Below, piece by piece: positions 19,301-27,843 of a stretch of DNA of 64,000 bases. The notes below the pieces were generated by a model. It saw nothing but the letters and a program-made list of their open reading frames with translations. It did not search any database and was not told the origin of the DNA. Location: positions 1-64,000 of the forward strand of contig JAKOGP010000001.1 of the NCBI GenBank assembly GCA_022239325.1, given 5' to 3'. The translations under genes were made by a program, and so were the position numbers. Origin of the DNA: Flavobacteriaceae bacterium LSUCC0859 (GTDB lineage: Bacteria; Bacteroidota; Bacteroidia; Flavobacteriales; Flavobacteriaceae). Positions within the stretch are counted from its first letter, which is position 1; every line of letters starts with the position of its first letter.

Positions 19301-19604
19301 CATAACTAATGTATCTGGTAACAAAGGCACCTAAAATAATGAGTATCCAGGAAATATGCAGAAGTAAAACCGGCCATTTTTTCCATTGAAGGAGGCCATA
19401 TCGCTTTATGTTCCCCGCAAAATTAATAACAAAAAACACCATCATCACCTCAAACCAAGTGGCATTGTAAATATAAATTCTAGCCGTTTCTGTAGAGTAC
19501 CAGCTTTCTATAAAGGTTCCAAAAGCCATTGCGGTTGCAAAAGCTATAAACAACACAGACATGAGGCGGGTAGAAAAAAGGATTTTTTTAAGGGTGTCTA
19601 TCAT
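16395..19604 (-). CDS. ccsBA: Cytochrome c biogenesis protein CcsBA (ResB-ResC fusion)
   Basis: A 1069-residue membrane protein fusing both System II haem-lyase subunits. The N-terminal part (about 1-465) is ResB/CcsB-like, with transmembrane segments near 10-30, 48-68 and 78-98, a long periplasmic domain and another segment near 430-450. A hydrophobic segment at about 475-490 leads into a second periplasmic region. The C-terminal third (about 780-1069) is the CcsA/ResC part with many membrane segments and the WWD haem-handling motif ESWGRYWGWDPKETW. It transports haem and attaches it to apocytochromes c outside the membrane. Fusions of this kind are common in Bacteroidota and Epsilonproteobacteria. 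Confidence 0.92.
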   Translation of the reverse strand: MIDTLKKILFSTRLMSVLFIAFATAMAFGTFIESWYSTETARIYIYNATWFEVMMVFFVINFAGNIKRYGLLQWKKWPVLLLHISWILIILGAFVTRYISYEGMMPIREGESEKIFYSDKTYISLFVDGEKDGGVMRKSLEDPALFTPEGQMSSLPWSNDFNGQPFSVSFVSFQQGAKEGLIEDPEGNEFLKIVEAGDGNRHDHFLESGEITSIHNILFALNNPTPGAININTQQDPYTIETPFEGDFMRMADQFKGTVLKDSVQTLQLRSLYNVGGMQFVIPELPIKGKNGLVSVPESEQTPETKDALTLAVSSGGETKNISILGAKGMASYSEKVSIGGLDFTLGYGSKVYELPFSVALNDFIAEKYPGTEKGYASFMSKVTVEDTRPFDYDIYMNHVLDHKGYRFFQSSFHPDEKGTVLSVSHDFWGTWITYIGYFLLYIGLLGILFFGKTRFKDLAAALEKLKAKKAALSVVLLLGFGTASFGQQADAALDSLAPPTANHAHSEPAAQVSDSDLMAALKNTTVAKAHAEKFGSLVIQDDGGRMKPINTFASELLRKLSFKTTYEGLNPDQVLLSMMLNPALWYNTPFIALDKKAQNDSLRHILEVPEGQKYVRATDFFNKEMNYKLAPYLQDAYATTNPNKFQKDFQDIDLRLGLLNRALGGEIVKIFPLLNDENNKWISAVEYRSGAYVIGDSLYANFVKNSVPFYLMTLEKAVQTGDYTQADKLLEAFTQNQRNHGSEIMPTPEKVQAEIQYNKLDIFNKLYRYYALIGLLMFFFLVFQIFKDRKFLRGAISGFKFVIWSLFALHTAGLVMRWYISGHAPWSDAYESILYVSWATLGMGIAFGRKSNLTLAATTFVTSMLLWIAHQSWVDPAVANLVPVLDSYWLMIHVAVIVGSYGPLTVGMILGVVSLILMVITNEKNKKRMDINLKELTIINELSLTVGLIMLTIGNFLGGQWANESWGRYWGWDPKETWALISILIYAFVIHTRLVPGLRGRWTFNFLSVVAYASIMMTYFGVNFYLVGLHSYASGSQVITPSFIWYCVLGVAILGGLSFWRNKIFAKK

Positions 19605-19740
19605 AACAAAAGGCGTCTTTTTTTTTGGTGTATAAAAGTACGCTCTTTTTCTGTTTTTTGCACCCTAGAAACTATTAAAAAGAAGCTATAAATATGCTTT
19701 CAAAATGAGATTTCCCCGCTTAATTGTCTTATTTTTGAGT

Positions 19741-20502
19741 ATGAATTCTATTGCAATTGTAGGAACCGGTAGGCTAGCCAAGCAGCTTTTCCATTTGTTT
19801 CATCATAAGGACAATACCCAAGTTACTGCCGTCCTTGGCAGGTCTGCCCATGCCCGTGCCAGTTTTAATAGCAGCGTCTACCAAACAGATTTTAATATTC
19901 CTTTGCAGGCTCAGTATGTTTTTTTAGCGGTGTCAGATGCAGCTGTTGAAACTGTTTCAAATCTTATCCAGGCTCCAGAAGCTTTGGTATGTCATGTGTC
20001 TGGTAGTGTGCCCTTGAGCGCTTTGTCTAGCCACCAAAACAGAGGTGTTTTTTATCCTTTGCAAACTTTTGGCTCAGAAGAACCTATGGATTTTAAAAAT
20101 ATCCCTGTACTCGTAGAAGCCAATTCCCCGGAAAATGAAGCCAAACTTAGCTCTATGGCGCAAAGCATAAGTAATCAGGTACAAGTTTTAAGTTCTGAAC
20201 CCAGAAAAAAACTTCATTTGGCTGCCATTATGGTAAATAACTTTACCAATTATTTAATGGGCATGGCAGAAGATTTTTGTAACAACCACCAACTAGACTT
20301 TAAGTTGTTGCAACCTTTAATGGTACAAACTATAGAAAATATTATTACTAAAGGCTCAGCAGAAGCACAAACAGGGCCCGCTAGACGGGGGGACCATAGC
20401 ACGCTCCAAGCCCATATAGAATTGCTTGACAAAGACTTAGAAAAAGAAATATACACCACCTTAAGTAAGGCCATTATACAAAAATATGCCCATGAGTTAT
20501 AA
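19741..20502 (+). CDS. Rossmann-fold DUF2520 domain protein
   Basis: A 253-residue two-domain protein. The N-terminal Rossmann-like part has the nucleotide-binding motif AIVGTGRLAKQ and resembles ketopantoate/pyrroline-carboxylate reductases. The all-helical C-terminal DUF2520 domain follows from about residue 125 (LHLAAIMVNNFTNYLMGMAEDF, shortened here to its key part LAAIMVNNFTNYL). No substrate is known to me for this family. The frame opens at 19705 but the Met at 19741 places the Gly-rich motif at the expected distance from the N-terminus. It overlaps the KdsC-like gene, so the two are co-transcribed as the start of a six-gene run. Confidence 0.85.
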   Translation: MNSIAIVGTGRLAKQLFHLFHHKDNTQVTAVLGRSAHARASFNSSVYQTDFNIPLQAQYVFLAVSDAAVETVSNLIQAPEALVCHVSGSVPLSALSSHQNRGVFYPLQTFGSEEPMDFKNIPVLVEANSPENEAKLSSMAQSISNQVQVLSSEPRKKLHLAAIMVNNFTNYLMGMAEDFCNNHQLDFKLLQPLMVQTIENIITKGSAEAQTGPARRGDHSTLQAHIELLDKDLEKEIYTTLSKAIIQKYAHEL

Positions 20503-21013
20503 AACCAAATTATCTAATATTACCAGCTTTGTATTTGACATAGACGGCGTGTTTACAGATGGCAGTGTTCTGGTGAGCAGCAATGGCGAACTCCTCAGAA
20601 GGGTGAGCGTCAAAGACGGATTTGCCGTAAAAGAAGCCCTCCGCCAGGGCTTTAGAGTCTGTCTGATTTCCGGAGGAACCAATGAAGGAGTAAGGTCTCG
20701 CTTTAAAGCACTAGGAGTCACAGATATTTATATGGGTGCCCATGAGAAAATGGAGCCACTACACGAATTTTTAGACGGCTATGCCATAGACCCCAAGGAG
20801 GTACTTTATATGGGCGACGACATTCCAGACCTCCCTCCTATGTCTTATGTTGGGCTTCCGAGTTGCCCTCAAAATGCAGTGGCAGAAGTAAAGGCCATGG
20901 CAGAGTACATTTCCCACAAAGAGGGCGGACAAGGCTGCGTAAGAGATGTTATAGAGCAGGTATTAAAAGTGCAGGGCAAATGGTTGCCTAGTTTAGACGC
21001 CCAAACAGATTAA
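20492..21013 (+). CDS. KdsC-like HAD phosphatase (3-deoxy-manno-octulosonate-8-phosphatase family)
   Basis: A 173-residue HAD-family hydrolase. The nucleophile is Asp16 in FVFDIDGVFTDG, motif II is LISGGTNEG and motif IV is YMGDDIPDLP. The small capless form fits KdsC, which dephosphorylates KDO-8-phosphate in lipopolysaccharide core synthesis. Related HAD proteins act on N-acylneuraminate-9-phosphate, so the substrate is inferred. The start is placed at 20492; a Met at 20486 is possible. It overlaps the upstream gene by 11 bases and is followed after 1 base by maf. Confidence 0.85.
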   Translation: MSYKTKLSNITSFVFDIDGVFTDGSVLVSSNGELLRRVSVKDGFAVKEALRQGFRVCLISGGTNEGVRSRFKALGVTDIYMGAHEKMEPLHEFLDGYAIDPKEVLYMGDDIPDLPPMSYVGLPSCPQNAVAEVKAMAEYISHKEGGQGCVRDVIEQVLKVQGKWLPSLDAQTD

Positions 21014-21014
21014 T

Positions 21015-21614
21015 ATGTCCCTTTCTTTTAAAAACATCAAACTGGTACTTGCTTCGGGCTCTCCCCGACGCCAACAATTTTTTAAAGATATGGGGTTTGA
21101 GGTGCTCATTAGGCTCAAAGAAATTGAGGAGGTCTATCCGCCACATATGAAGGGCGCAGAGATTCCCTTATACTTATCTGCTTTAAAAGCAAAGGCACTA
21201 ATGAATGATTTAGCAGAGGACGAACTGCTCATTACCTCAGACACAATAGTTTGGAATAAAGGAAAAGCGCTGGGTAAACCCAAGGACAAATCAGAGGCCA
21301 TAAGTATGTTAGTGAGTATGTCTGGTGGGAATCACGAAGTGATTACAGCGGTCTGTTTTAGTTATAAAGGCCAACAGAGTTTTTGTGAACAGAAGACGTC
21401 TGTGTACTTTAAGGAACTCAGTGAAGCAGAAATAAACTACTATGTAGAACAGTACCAACCCTATGACAAAGCAGGAGCCTATGGCATACAAGAGTGGATA
21501 GGCCTTGTAGGAATCTCTCACATAGAAGGTAGCTATAACAATGTCGTTGGCCTACCTACTCATTTGGTTTATTCGGAACTCAAAAGATTATTAGGAACCC
21601 CAAAATTTAAATAA
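21015..21614 (+). CDS. Maf-like nucleotide pyrophosphatase
   Basis: A 199-residue protein of the Maf/HAM1 superfamily, which hydrolyses non-canonical or modified nucleoside triphosphates to monophosphates and so keeps them out of nucleic acids. The phosphate-binding N-terminus LVLASGSPRRQQ is intact, with SDTIVWNKGKALGKPKD and YDKAGAYGIQEWIG further on. Length is standard. It lies in the tight plus-strand run between the KdsC-like and MscS-like genes, with spacings of 1 and 2 bases. Confidence 0.92.
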   Translation: MSLSFKNIKLVLASGSPRRQQFFKDMGFEVLIRLKEIEEVYPPHMKGAEIPLYLSALKAKALMNDLAEDELLITSDTIVWNKGKALGKPKDKSEAISMLVSMSGGNHEVITAVCFSYKGQQSFCEQKTSVYFKELSEAEINYYVEQYQPYDKAGAYGIQEWIGLVGISHIEGSYNNVVGLPTHLVYSELKRLLGTPKFK

Positions 21615-21616
21615 TT

Positions 21617-22132
21617 ATGGAGTATTTTTTTAAATTTTATCTCAACGAAATCCTCTATAGCCTGGTGTTTTTAGTAGGTCTATTACTCGTAAAGTTTATA
21701 AGCACCAAGGCCATTAAAAAGGTTGGAAAACTCAGCGACCTCAATATGTCTAGAACCAAGCTTATTATCAAATACAGCAGTGTTGGTATGAGCTTTATTG
21801 GGGTGGCAGGTATACTGATCATATGGGGGGTAAATTTAGAAAATCTCAGTCTTTTGCTCTCCTCCGTCTTTGCGGTAATTGGAGTGGCTCTTTTTGCTAC
21901 ATGGTCTATTTTAAGTAATGTTACCGCTGGGATTATCTTGTTTTTTTCTTTTCCATTTAAAATAGGAGACCGCATTAAAATTCATGATGATGAATTTCCA
22001 GAAGAGTTATTAATCACAGATATTAGAGCTTTTTATGTAGAATTAAAAACAGACCAGGGAACCCTATTAACCTATCCAAACAACCTATTTTTACAAAAAG
22101 GAGTGGCTCTGATAAACAAACAAGAACTGTAA
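21617..22132 (+). CDS. Small MscS-type mechanosensitive channel protein
   Basis: A 171-residue membrane protein with three predicted helices (about 8-25, 55-75, 80-115) and a short MscS beta domain. The pore-lining helix and following segment FATWSILSNVTAGIILFFSFPFKIGDRI are family-like (key part SNVTAGIILF...PFKIGDRI). It lacks the large C-terminal cytoplasmic domain of full-length MscS and ends soon after the beta domain, so it is a minimal form. The family releases solutes on osmotic downshock. Its stop codon overlaps the start of the PIG-L gene by one base, so translation is probably coupled. Confidence 0.82.
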   Translation: MEYFFKFYLNEILYSLVFLVGLLLVKFISTKAIKKVGKLSDLNMSRTKLIIKYSSVGMSFIGVAGILIIWGVNLENLSLLLSSVFAVIGVALFATWSILSNVTAGIILFFSFPFKIGDRIKIHDDEFPEELLITDIRAFYVELKTDQGTLLTYPNNLFLQKGVALINKQEL

Positions 22133-24666
22133 TGACAAAATATAAGTTTCTACTTTTTTTTCTAGTGGGTTTTGTAATCTTTGGGACCTTGGAAGCTCAA
22201 GATTTTAGACCTAAAACCAGTGCAGAAATATACCACGATCTACAAAAATTAAATTTTTTAGGAAATGTGTTGTACGTGGCCGCTCATCCAGATGATGAAA
22301 ATACCCGTTTAATTTCTTATTTAAACCATGAGCTTCATGCCCAAACCTCCTATATGTCCCTCACTAGAGGAGACGGAGGCCAAAATCTAATCGGTACAGA
22401 AATCAGAGAACTTCTAGGCGTACTGAGAACCCAGGAACTCCTTGCTGCCAGAAACATAGATGGGGGATCACAATATTTTAGTAGGGCCAATGACTTTGGT
22501 TTTTCAAAAAACCCAGCAGAAACACTCGAAATCTGGGATGAAAAAGCAGTGCTTTCAGACTTGGTAAAAGTCATTAGACAGCTTAGACCAGACGTTATCA
22601 TAAACAGATTTGACCACCGTACCCCAGGTAGCACACACGGCCACCACACTAGTAGTGCCATTTTAAGTACCCAGGCCTTTCATACAGCGGCTGCGCCATC
22701 TGACAAAAAATCAGTTAGCGATCTGGAACCATGGCAAGCTACACGCCAATTTTTTAATACTTCTTGGTGGTTTTACGGATCTGCATCGGCCTTTGAAAAG
22801 GCACAGAAAAAAGACCTTATCTCTCTAGATGTTGGCACCTATTACCCATTATTGGGAAAATCAAATAACGAAATAGCTTCTCTCGCTAGTAGCCAGCACC
22901 TTTGCCAAGGCTTTGGCAGGCGCAACAGCAGAGGCAGTGAAATGGAATATCTGGAACTACTCCAAGGAGAACCAACTGTAGACGGTTCTATCTTTAGTGG
23001 GATAGATACCTCTTGGAATAGAATTCCAGAGGGAGCAGCCATAAGTGCCATTTTGGAGCCCGTAAGTCAGGAATTTAATTTTAAAAACCCAGCAGCCCAC
23101 CTAACAAAGCTTCTGGAGGCCTACAGACTCATCAAGAACATTAAGGACCCTTTTTGGAAACAACAAAAAACAAGGCAAATAAGCCACATCATAGAGCAGG
23201 TAGCAGGATTACACCTCAGTTTTGAAAGCCAACAAGCTACTGCAGCTCCAGGAGACAGTCTGCTAGCAGTTGTAGGTGTACTGGCCAGAAACAGCTCCGA
23301 AGTCTCTCTTACAGGTATTACTATTAGCCAGGGAGAACAACAAATAAAAAATAATAGGACCATTGTATTACAACCAAATAAAACGAGTGAAACCTCATTT
23401 GAGATGGTGCTTCCAGAGAATGCCGCTCCTTCCAATCCATACTGGCTTAACCAATCACCTAGCCTAGGAATGTACCAGGTTACAGACCCTACACTCATTG
23501 GAAGGCCGGAGTCTCCAGCTGCCATCACTGCTAATATAAAATTAAGCATACAAGGTCAGATTTTAGAATACGAAAGACCGCTAGTACACAGGTTCGCCAG
23601 ACCAGATAAGGGAGAACTTTGGGAGCCCTTTACAATTGTTCCCAGAATATCTGTGCGCTTAAGTGAAGACGTTGTTCTTTTTCCAGACCAAGAAGCTAAA
23701 GAAATTTCTGTTTCTGTTACAGCACAAAGCCCAGGACAAAAAGGTAATGTGTCTGTAAACATTCCCAAAGGCTGGACCATAAGCCCAGCACGACAGAAAT
23801 TTTTCCTTGAAAAGAAAGGGAGTACCCAAATTTTTCATTTTCAAGTAAGCGCAGGAACAGAAGATCAGGAAGCTGTTGTAAGCGCCCTGGCTACCACTAC
23901 AAAGGAGGTGCACGACAAAGAGTTAATAAGCATAGCCTATGATCACATTCCCACCCAAAGGGTACTGCGTCCTGCTACAGCAAAATGGGTGCGCTTAAAT
24001 ATTGAAAAACAGCAAGCTAAAGTTGGATATATTATGGGAGCTGGAGACAAGGTCCCTGAGAGTTTAGAAGCCATTGGGTACGAGGTAGAGCTCCTAGAAG
24101 CAGATCAAATAGGCACTACAGATTTAAGTCCTTACAAAGCAGTCATATTGGGTATTAGAGCCTTAAATGTACACCCAGAAATTTCCTTACAAAAAGATAA
24201 ATTACTGAACTACGTCCAAAGAGGAGGTGTTCTCATATCTCAATACAATACCGTCTCTAGAAATAGTAACAATGAGGTAGCTATAGCGCCATATCCCCTA
24301 AAAATTTCTAGAGATCGGGTTACCAAAGAAAGCGCAGAAGTGAAACTAATAGATCCTAAGCATCCGATTTTACAAAGTCCCAATCTCATTACCTCTTCGG
24401 ATTTTGAAGGGTGGGTACAAGAACGGGGACTCTATTTTCCAGACCAATGGGACGCCGCTTATACCCCACTCCTAGAAATGAATGACCCTGGAGAATCTCC
24501 AAAACAAGGAAGCTTACTCGTAGCGCCTTATGGCAGAGGACACTTTATTTACACTGGGCTTAGCTTTTTTAGAGAGCTCCCAGCAGGCGTACCAGGAGCC
24601 TACAAACTATTTAGCAATCTTATTTCCATTCCAGCCAACATAAAGACCAACCCTATTAAAAACTAA
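22132..24666 (+). CDS. Large secreted PIG-L family deacetylase with NEW3-like and ThuA-like C-terminal parts
   Basis: An 844-residue protein with a signal peptide (about 1-22, ending TLEAQ). The N-terminal 250 residues are a PIG-L/LmbE zinc deacetylase domain with AAHPDDENTRLI and the later HGHHTSS zinc motif. A beta-rich middle (about 530-600, ISVRLSEDVVLF, NIPKGWTISP) resembles NEW3-type domains of glycoside-active enzymes. The last 210 residues resemble a ThuA/class I amidotransferase-like fold (YKAVILGIRAL, LLNYVQRGGVLISQYN). By inference it deacetylates an amino-sugar substrate outside the cytoplasm. The sodium symporter gene two bases downstream suggests that it makes the solute which is then imported. 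Confidence 0.85.
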   Translation: MTKYKFLLFFLVGFVIFGTLEAQDFRPKTSAEIYHDLQKLNFLGNVLYVAAHPDDENTRLISYLNHELHAQTSYMSLTRGDGGQNLIGTEIRELLGVLRTQELLAARNIDGGSQYFSRANDFGFSKNPAETLEIWDEKAVLSDLVKVIRQLRPDVIINRFDHRTPGSTHGHHTSSAILSTQAFHTAAAPSDKKSVSDLEPWQATRQFFNTSWWFYGSASAFEKAQKKDLISLDVGTYYPLLGKSNNEIASLASSQHLCQGFGRRNSRGSEMEYLELLQGEPTVDGSIFSGIDTSWNRIPEGAAISAILEPVSQEFNFKNPAAHLTKLLEAYRLIKNIKDPFWKQQKTRQISHIIEQVAGLHLSFESQQATAAPGDSLLAVVGVLARNSSEVSLTGITISQGEQQIKNNRTIVLQPNKTSETSFEMVLPENAAPSNPYWLNQSPSLGMYQVTDPTLIGRPESPAAITANIKLSIQGQILEYERPLVHRFARPDKGELWEPFTIVPRISVRLSEDVVLFPDQEAKEISVSVTAQSPGQKGNVSVNIPKGWTISPARQKFFLEKKGSTQIFHFQVSAGTEDQEAVVSALATTTKEVHDKELISIAYDHIPTQRVLRPATAKWVRLNIEKQQAKVGYIMGAGDKVPESLEAIGYEVELLEADQIGTTDLSPYKAVILGIRALNVHPEISLQKDKLLNYVQRGGVLISQYNTVSRNSNNEVAIAPYPLKISRDRVTKESAEVKLIDPKHPILQSPNLITSSDFEGWVQERGLYFPDQWDAAYTPLLEMNDPGESPKQGSLLVAPYGRGHFIYTGLSFFRELPAGVPGAYKLFSNLISIPANIKTNPIKN

Positions 24667-24668
24667 AT

Positions 24669-26351
24669 ATGAGCCTTATAGATTGGATTATTTTAGGGAG
24701 TACCCTACTTTTTATAGTAGGCTATGGCATTTGGAAAACCCGCGGTACTCAAAACGTAACCGACTATGTATTGGGTGGAAAAGAAGCCAATTGGACAACC
24801 ATTGGGCTATCTGTCATGGCCACTCAGGCCTCTGCCATCACTTTTTTATCTACCCCAGGACAAGCCTATCACGACGGCATGGGATTTGTACAATTTTATT
24901 TTGGACTGCCACTGGCTATGGTGGTAATTATCTTGGTATTTATCCCACTATACGATAGGCTTAAAGTACAAACAGCCTATGAATTCTTAGAAAAAAGGTT
25001 TAACGCCAAGACCAGAACTCTAGCCGCTCTTTTATTTCTTATTCAAAGAGGTCTCTCTGCTGGTATTACCATTTTTGCACCTGCCATCATACTTTCTGCC
25101 GTCTTGGGCTGGCCACTTAGGTTGCTGGTAGTTATCATTGGAGGTTTGGTCATACTCTACACCGTAAGCGGCGGAACCAAGGCTGTTAATGTGACCCAAA
25201 AACAGCAGATGTTTGTGATTATGGGTGGTATGTTTGTGGCTTTTTATATGATTGTCTCTGGCCTTCCGGCCGATGTTACTTTTAGCAAAGCCATAGACAT
25301 TGCAGAGGTATCAGGAAAATTAGAGGTGCTAGATTTTAGTTTAGACCCCAACAACCGCTACACCTTTTGGAGCGGTATTACAGGTGGTTTTTTCCTGGCC
25401 CTCTCCTATTTTGGCACAGACCAAAGCCAAGTACAGCGCTATTTGTCTGGAAAAAATAAAAAAGAAAGCCAAATGGGGCTAGCCTTCAATGCCATTTTTA
25501 AAATTCCCATGCAATTTTTTATCTTATTTGTTGGCGTCATGGTCTTTGTGTTTTATCAATTTAATGCAAGCCCCATTCACTTTAATCCAGCGGCAAGAGA
25601 AGCCATGGAAGTCTCTTCCCAAAAAGGAGCATTTGACCGTTTAAGTAGTAGTTTGCTGGACTTACAAACAGAAAAACAAGAGCTTCAATTGGCCTATCTA
25701 AAAAATACAAAACCCGACGGAGCGCTATCTTTAAAAATTAAAAGCTTAAACCAGCAAGAAATGAAGCTTCGAGAAGACGCTAAAATTCTACTGGCCAAAG
25801 CTGCACCAGAAATCGCTACCAATGACAAAGACTATGTGTTTATTCATTATATATTGGAAAACCTTCCAAGAGGTCTTATAGGTTTGCTCTTGGCAGTAAT
25901 TTTATCTGCAGCCATGTCCTCCACTGCTTCTGAGCTAAATGCGTTAGGTACCATTACCACCTTAGATCTATATCAGAGGTACAGACCCAATATAAAAGCA
26001 CCCAAACACTACCTAAAGGCCTCTAAATGGTTTACCCTGAGCTGGGGCCTCATAGCCATTGGTATAGCCTCTGTCGCAAATTTGTTTGAAAACCTCATAC
26101 AGCTGGTCAATATCATAGGCTCTATCTTTTACGGAAATGTTTTAGGAATTTTCCTCTTGGCCTTCTTTTTCAAATATATTGGTGGTAGGGCTGTATTTTA
26201 CGGAGCTCTGCTCACCCAAGCTATTGTGATATTCAGTTTTTCCCAAGATTGGATGTCTTATTTATGGCTCAATGTATTTGGTTGTGTGGTGGTCATTGCG
26301 ATAGCACACCTTCTTGAACTATTGCTTAATAATAAAAAACCCGCTGTGTAA
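24669..26351 (+). CDS. Sodium:solute symporter (SSS family)
   Basis: A 560-residue inner-membrane transporter with about 13 hydrophobic helices and the SSS core (YVLGGKEANWTTIGLSVMATQASA near the N-terminus; key part GLSVMATQASAITFLS). Between membrane helices at about residues 320-380 there is a long hydrophilic, Glu/Lys/Gln-rich segment predicted to form a coiled coil, absent from classical SSS members such as PutP. The substrate is not readable; linkage to a PIG-L deacetylase suggests a sugar or amino sugar. It ends the plus-strand run, and its stop codon lies inside the terminator hairpin. Confidence 0.88.
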   Translation: MSLIDWIILGSTLLFIVGYGIWKTRGTQNVTDYVLGGKEANWTTIGLSVMATQASAITFLSTPGQAYHDGMGFVQFYFGLPLAMVVIILVFIPLYDRLKVQTAYEFLEKRFNAKTRTLAALLFLIQRGLSAGITIFAPAIILSAVLGWPLRLLVVIIGGLVILYTVSGGTKAVNVTQKQQMFVIMGGMFVAFYMIVSGLPADVTFSKAIDIAEVSGKLEVLDFSLDPNNRYTFWSGITGGFFLALSYFGTDQSQVQRYLSGKNKKESQMGLAFNAIFKIPMQFFILFVGVMVFVFYQFNASPIHFNPAAREAMEVSSQKGAFDRLSSSLLDLQTEKQELQLAYLKNTKPDGALSLKIKSLNQQEMKLREDAKILLAKAAPEIATNDKDYVFIHYILENLPRGLIGLLLAVILSAAMSSTASELNALGTITTLDLYQRYRPNIKAPKHYLKASKWFTLSWGLIAIGIASVANLFENLIQLVNIIGSIFYGNVLGIFLLAFFFKYIGGRAVFYGALLTQAIVIFSFSQDWMSYLWLNVFGCVVVIAIAHLLELLLNNKKPAV

Positions 26352-26359
26352 GCGGGTTT
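26337..26359. terminator. Bidirectional terminator overlapping the symporter stop codon
   Basis: A 9-base stem (AAACCCGCT / AGCGGGTTT) with a 5-base loop contains the symporter stop codon. A-rich flank on the left and T on the right allow use by both converging genes. Confidence 0.75.
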
Positions 26360-26382
26360 CATGGTATGGTTAAGACTAGTAA

Positions 26383-27225
26383 CTACCAAGCACCCCATTC
26401 TTTTAAAGAATCTTCATTCATTTTAACATAATCTAGATTGTTGGCTTGTTTGGCTCCCTCCAGGGAAGCTTTTGCAGCGGCTATAGCCTTCTTTGTTTTT
26501 CCCGCTTTAGCATATACTAAAGATTGCTGTCTCAGTTGCCAAAATGCTGGCTTCTCCATCTCACTCATAGCTTTTTCCATCCATTCTAGAGACTGATCTA
26601 TGTCTTTATCAGCATTTAAATAATATACAGCTGCGTTGTAATAATCTGCTGCAGATGGCCCTGCCAAAGTCTTTTCAATAGAAGCCATAACCGTCCCATC
26701 TGTAGGTACCGAAAATGGAATAGCAAGTCTGGTCTGTTCCCAGGAAATTTCTAAATGGGCACTGTCGTCAGTAATCTCATGTATGGCCATATTAAAGGAG
26801 CTCATCACTCTATTGGTTTGTATGGGTGTAACGGTTGCTGTGGCTACTATTTGGCTTTCATCCCATTGGGCAGGAGCCCCCCAATTGTCATTTTTGGCAT
26901 AAAGGTACACCTCCCAATTATTAGCAGACGGTTTGGTGTAAACCGCATAGGTACCAGCAGCAACAGGAGTTCCAGCAAATTCAAAATCTGTACTCACAGA
27001 CATAGTGGAGTTCGCGTTAGCCCCAGTTCTCCAAATGGCGTTATAAGGAACTAAATCTCCCATTATTTTTCTGCCACGCATAGCGGGACGTGAATAACTC
27101 AGAGTAACTTCAGACAAACCAACAGTTTGTATCACAGTGGCAGCTGGACTAGGCTGTGGTGAAACTATTTGGGCTTGCACAAAGGACAAGCTCATTACAG
27201 ACAAACAAAAAAGAATTTTTTTCAT
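26383..27225 (-). CDS. Secreted DUF2911 domain protein
   Basis: A 280-residue protein with a signal peptide (MKKILFCLSVMSLSFVQAQ). Residues about 25-170 form the DUF2911 domain common in Bacteroidota (VTLSYSRPAMRGRKI, YNAIWRTGANANS, GTYAVYTKPS). The C-terminal part (about 185-280) is helical and TPR-like (YYNAAVYYLNADKD, AKAGKTKKAIAAAKASLEGA). The function is unknown; it is presumably periplasmic. The Met at 27225 is chosen because the 8 extra residues before it spoil the signal peptide. A TATATTTG box lies at 27247-27254 on the minus strand, 21 bases from the start. It is divergent from the light-stress operon. Confidence 0.87.
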   Translation of the reverse strand: MKKILFCLSVMSLSFVQAQIVSPQPSPAATVIQTVGLSEVTLSYSRPAMRGRKIMGDLVPYNAIWRTGANANSTMSVSTDFEFAGTPVAAGTYAVYTKPSANNWEVYLYAKNDNWGAPAQWDESQIVATATVTPIQTNRVMSSFNMAIHEITDDSAHLEISWEQTRLAIPFSVPTDGTVMASIEKTLAGPSAADYYNAAVYYLNADKDIDQSLEWMEKAMSEMEKPAFWQLRQQSLVYAKAGKTKKAIAAAKASLEGAKQANNLDYVKMNEDSLKEWGAW

Positions 27226-27294
27226 AACATTAATATTTTTACAACTCAAATATAGTCATTAAATGAGCTATATTAAATGTTATTTTGTTTAAAG

Positions 27295-27329
27295 TTTTTG
27301 CGTAAATAGTAAACAATATTGTACCTTTG
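27295..27329 (+). promoter_or_regulatory. Promoter of the SRPBCC-SDR-photolyase operon
   Basis: TTG (27298-27300) and the -7 box TACCTTTG (27322-27329) are separated by 21 bases, the Bacteroidota promoter pattern. The start codon follows 17 bases after the -7 box. Confidence 0.6.
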
Positions 27330-27346
27330 ATTAGTAAGCTAAATTT

Positions 27347-27841
27347 ATGCAACTATACCAATTACAAGCCAAGCAGTATGTGAAGACAGACATGGCTACC
27401 GCCTGGTCTTTTTTATCTAGTCCAAAAAATCTTCAAAAAATTACTCCTGCAGAAATGGGATTTCAAATTTTGGCTGGAGCAGAACGCGACATGTTTCCGG
27501 GACAAATCATTCATTATACAGTAAGTCCTTTTAAAGGTTTTACCACCAAATGGGTCACAGAGATTACCCATGTAGAAAAAGGGTCTTATTTTGTAGACGA
27601 GCAAAGATATGGTCCTTATGCACTATGGCACCACAAGCATTTTATAAAAGAGGTTCCTGGTGGCGTAGAAATGGAAGACGTTATAGATTATAAAATTCCA
27701 TTGGGAATTCTAGGCCAAATAGCACACCCTTTACTTGTTAAACCCCAACTTCAGAAAATTTTTGCTCATAGAGAAAAAGCCTTGGCAGCACTGTTTGGAA
27801 ATCTCGATGTACCTACCACTCTTAGCATTAAAAAAATATAA
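27347..27841 (+). CDS. SRPBCC (START/Bet v1-fold) protein
   Basis: A 164-residue protein of the helix-grip fold. Family-like features are the N-terminal TDMATAWSFLSSPKNLQKITP, the central GQIIHYTVSPFKGFTTKWVTEI (key part VSPF..FTTKWVTEI) and the DVIDYKIPLGILGQIAHPL segment near the C-terminus. The fold makes a hydrophobic pocket, but the ligand is unknown. In flavobacteria these proteins often accompany photolyase genes, and here it starts a four-gene operon with an SDR and two photolyase/cryptochrome genes, with 2 bases before the SDR start. A role in carrying or modifying a hydrophobic light-related compound is inference. Confidence 0.82.
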   Translation: MQLYQLQAKQYVKTDMATAWSFLSSPKNLQKITPAEMGFQILAGAERDMFPGQIIHYTVSPFKGFTTKWVTEITHVEKGSYFVDEQRYGPYALWHHKHFIKEVPGGVEMEDVIDYKIPLGILGQIAHPLLVKPQLQKIFAHREKALAALFGNLDVPTTLSIKKI

Positions 27842-27843
27842 TT

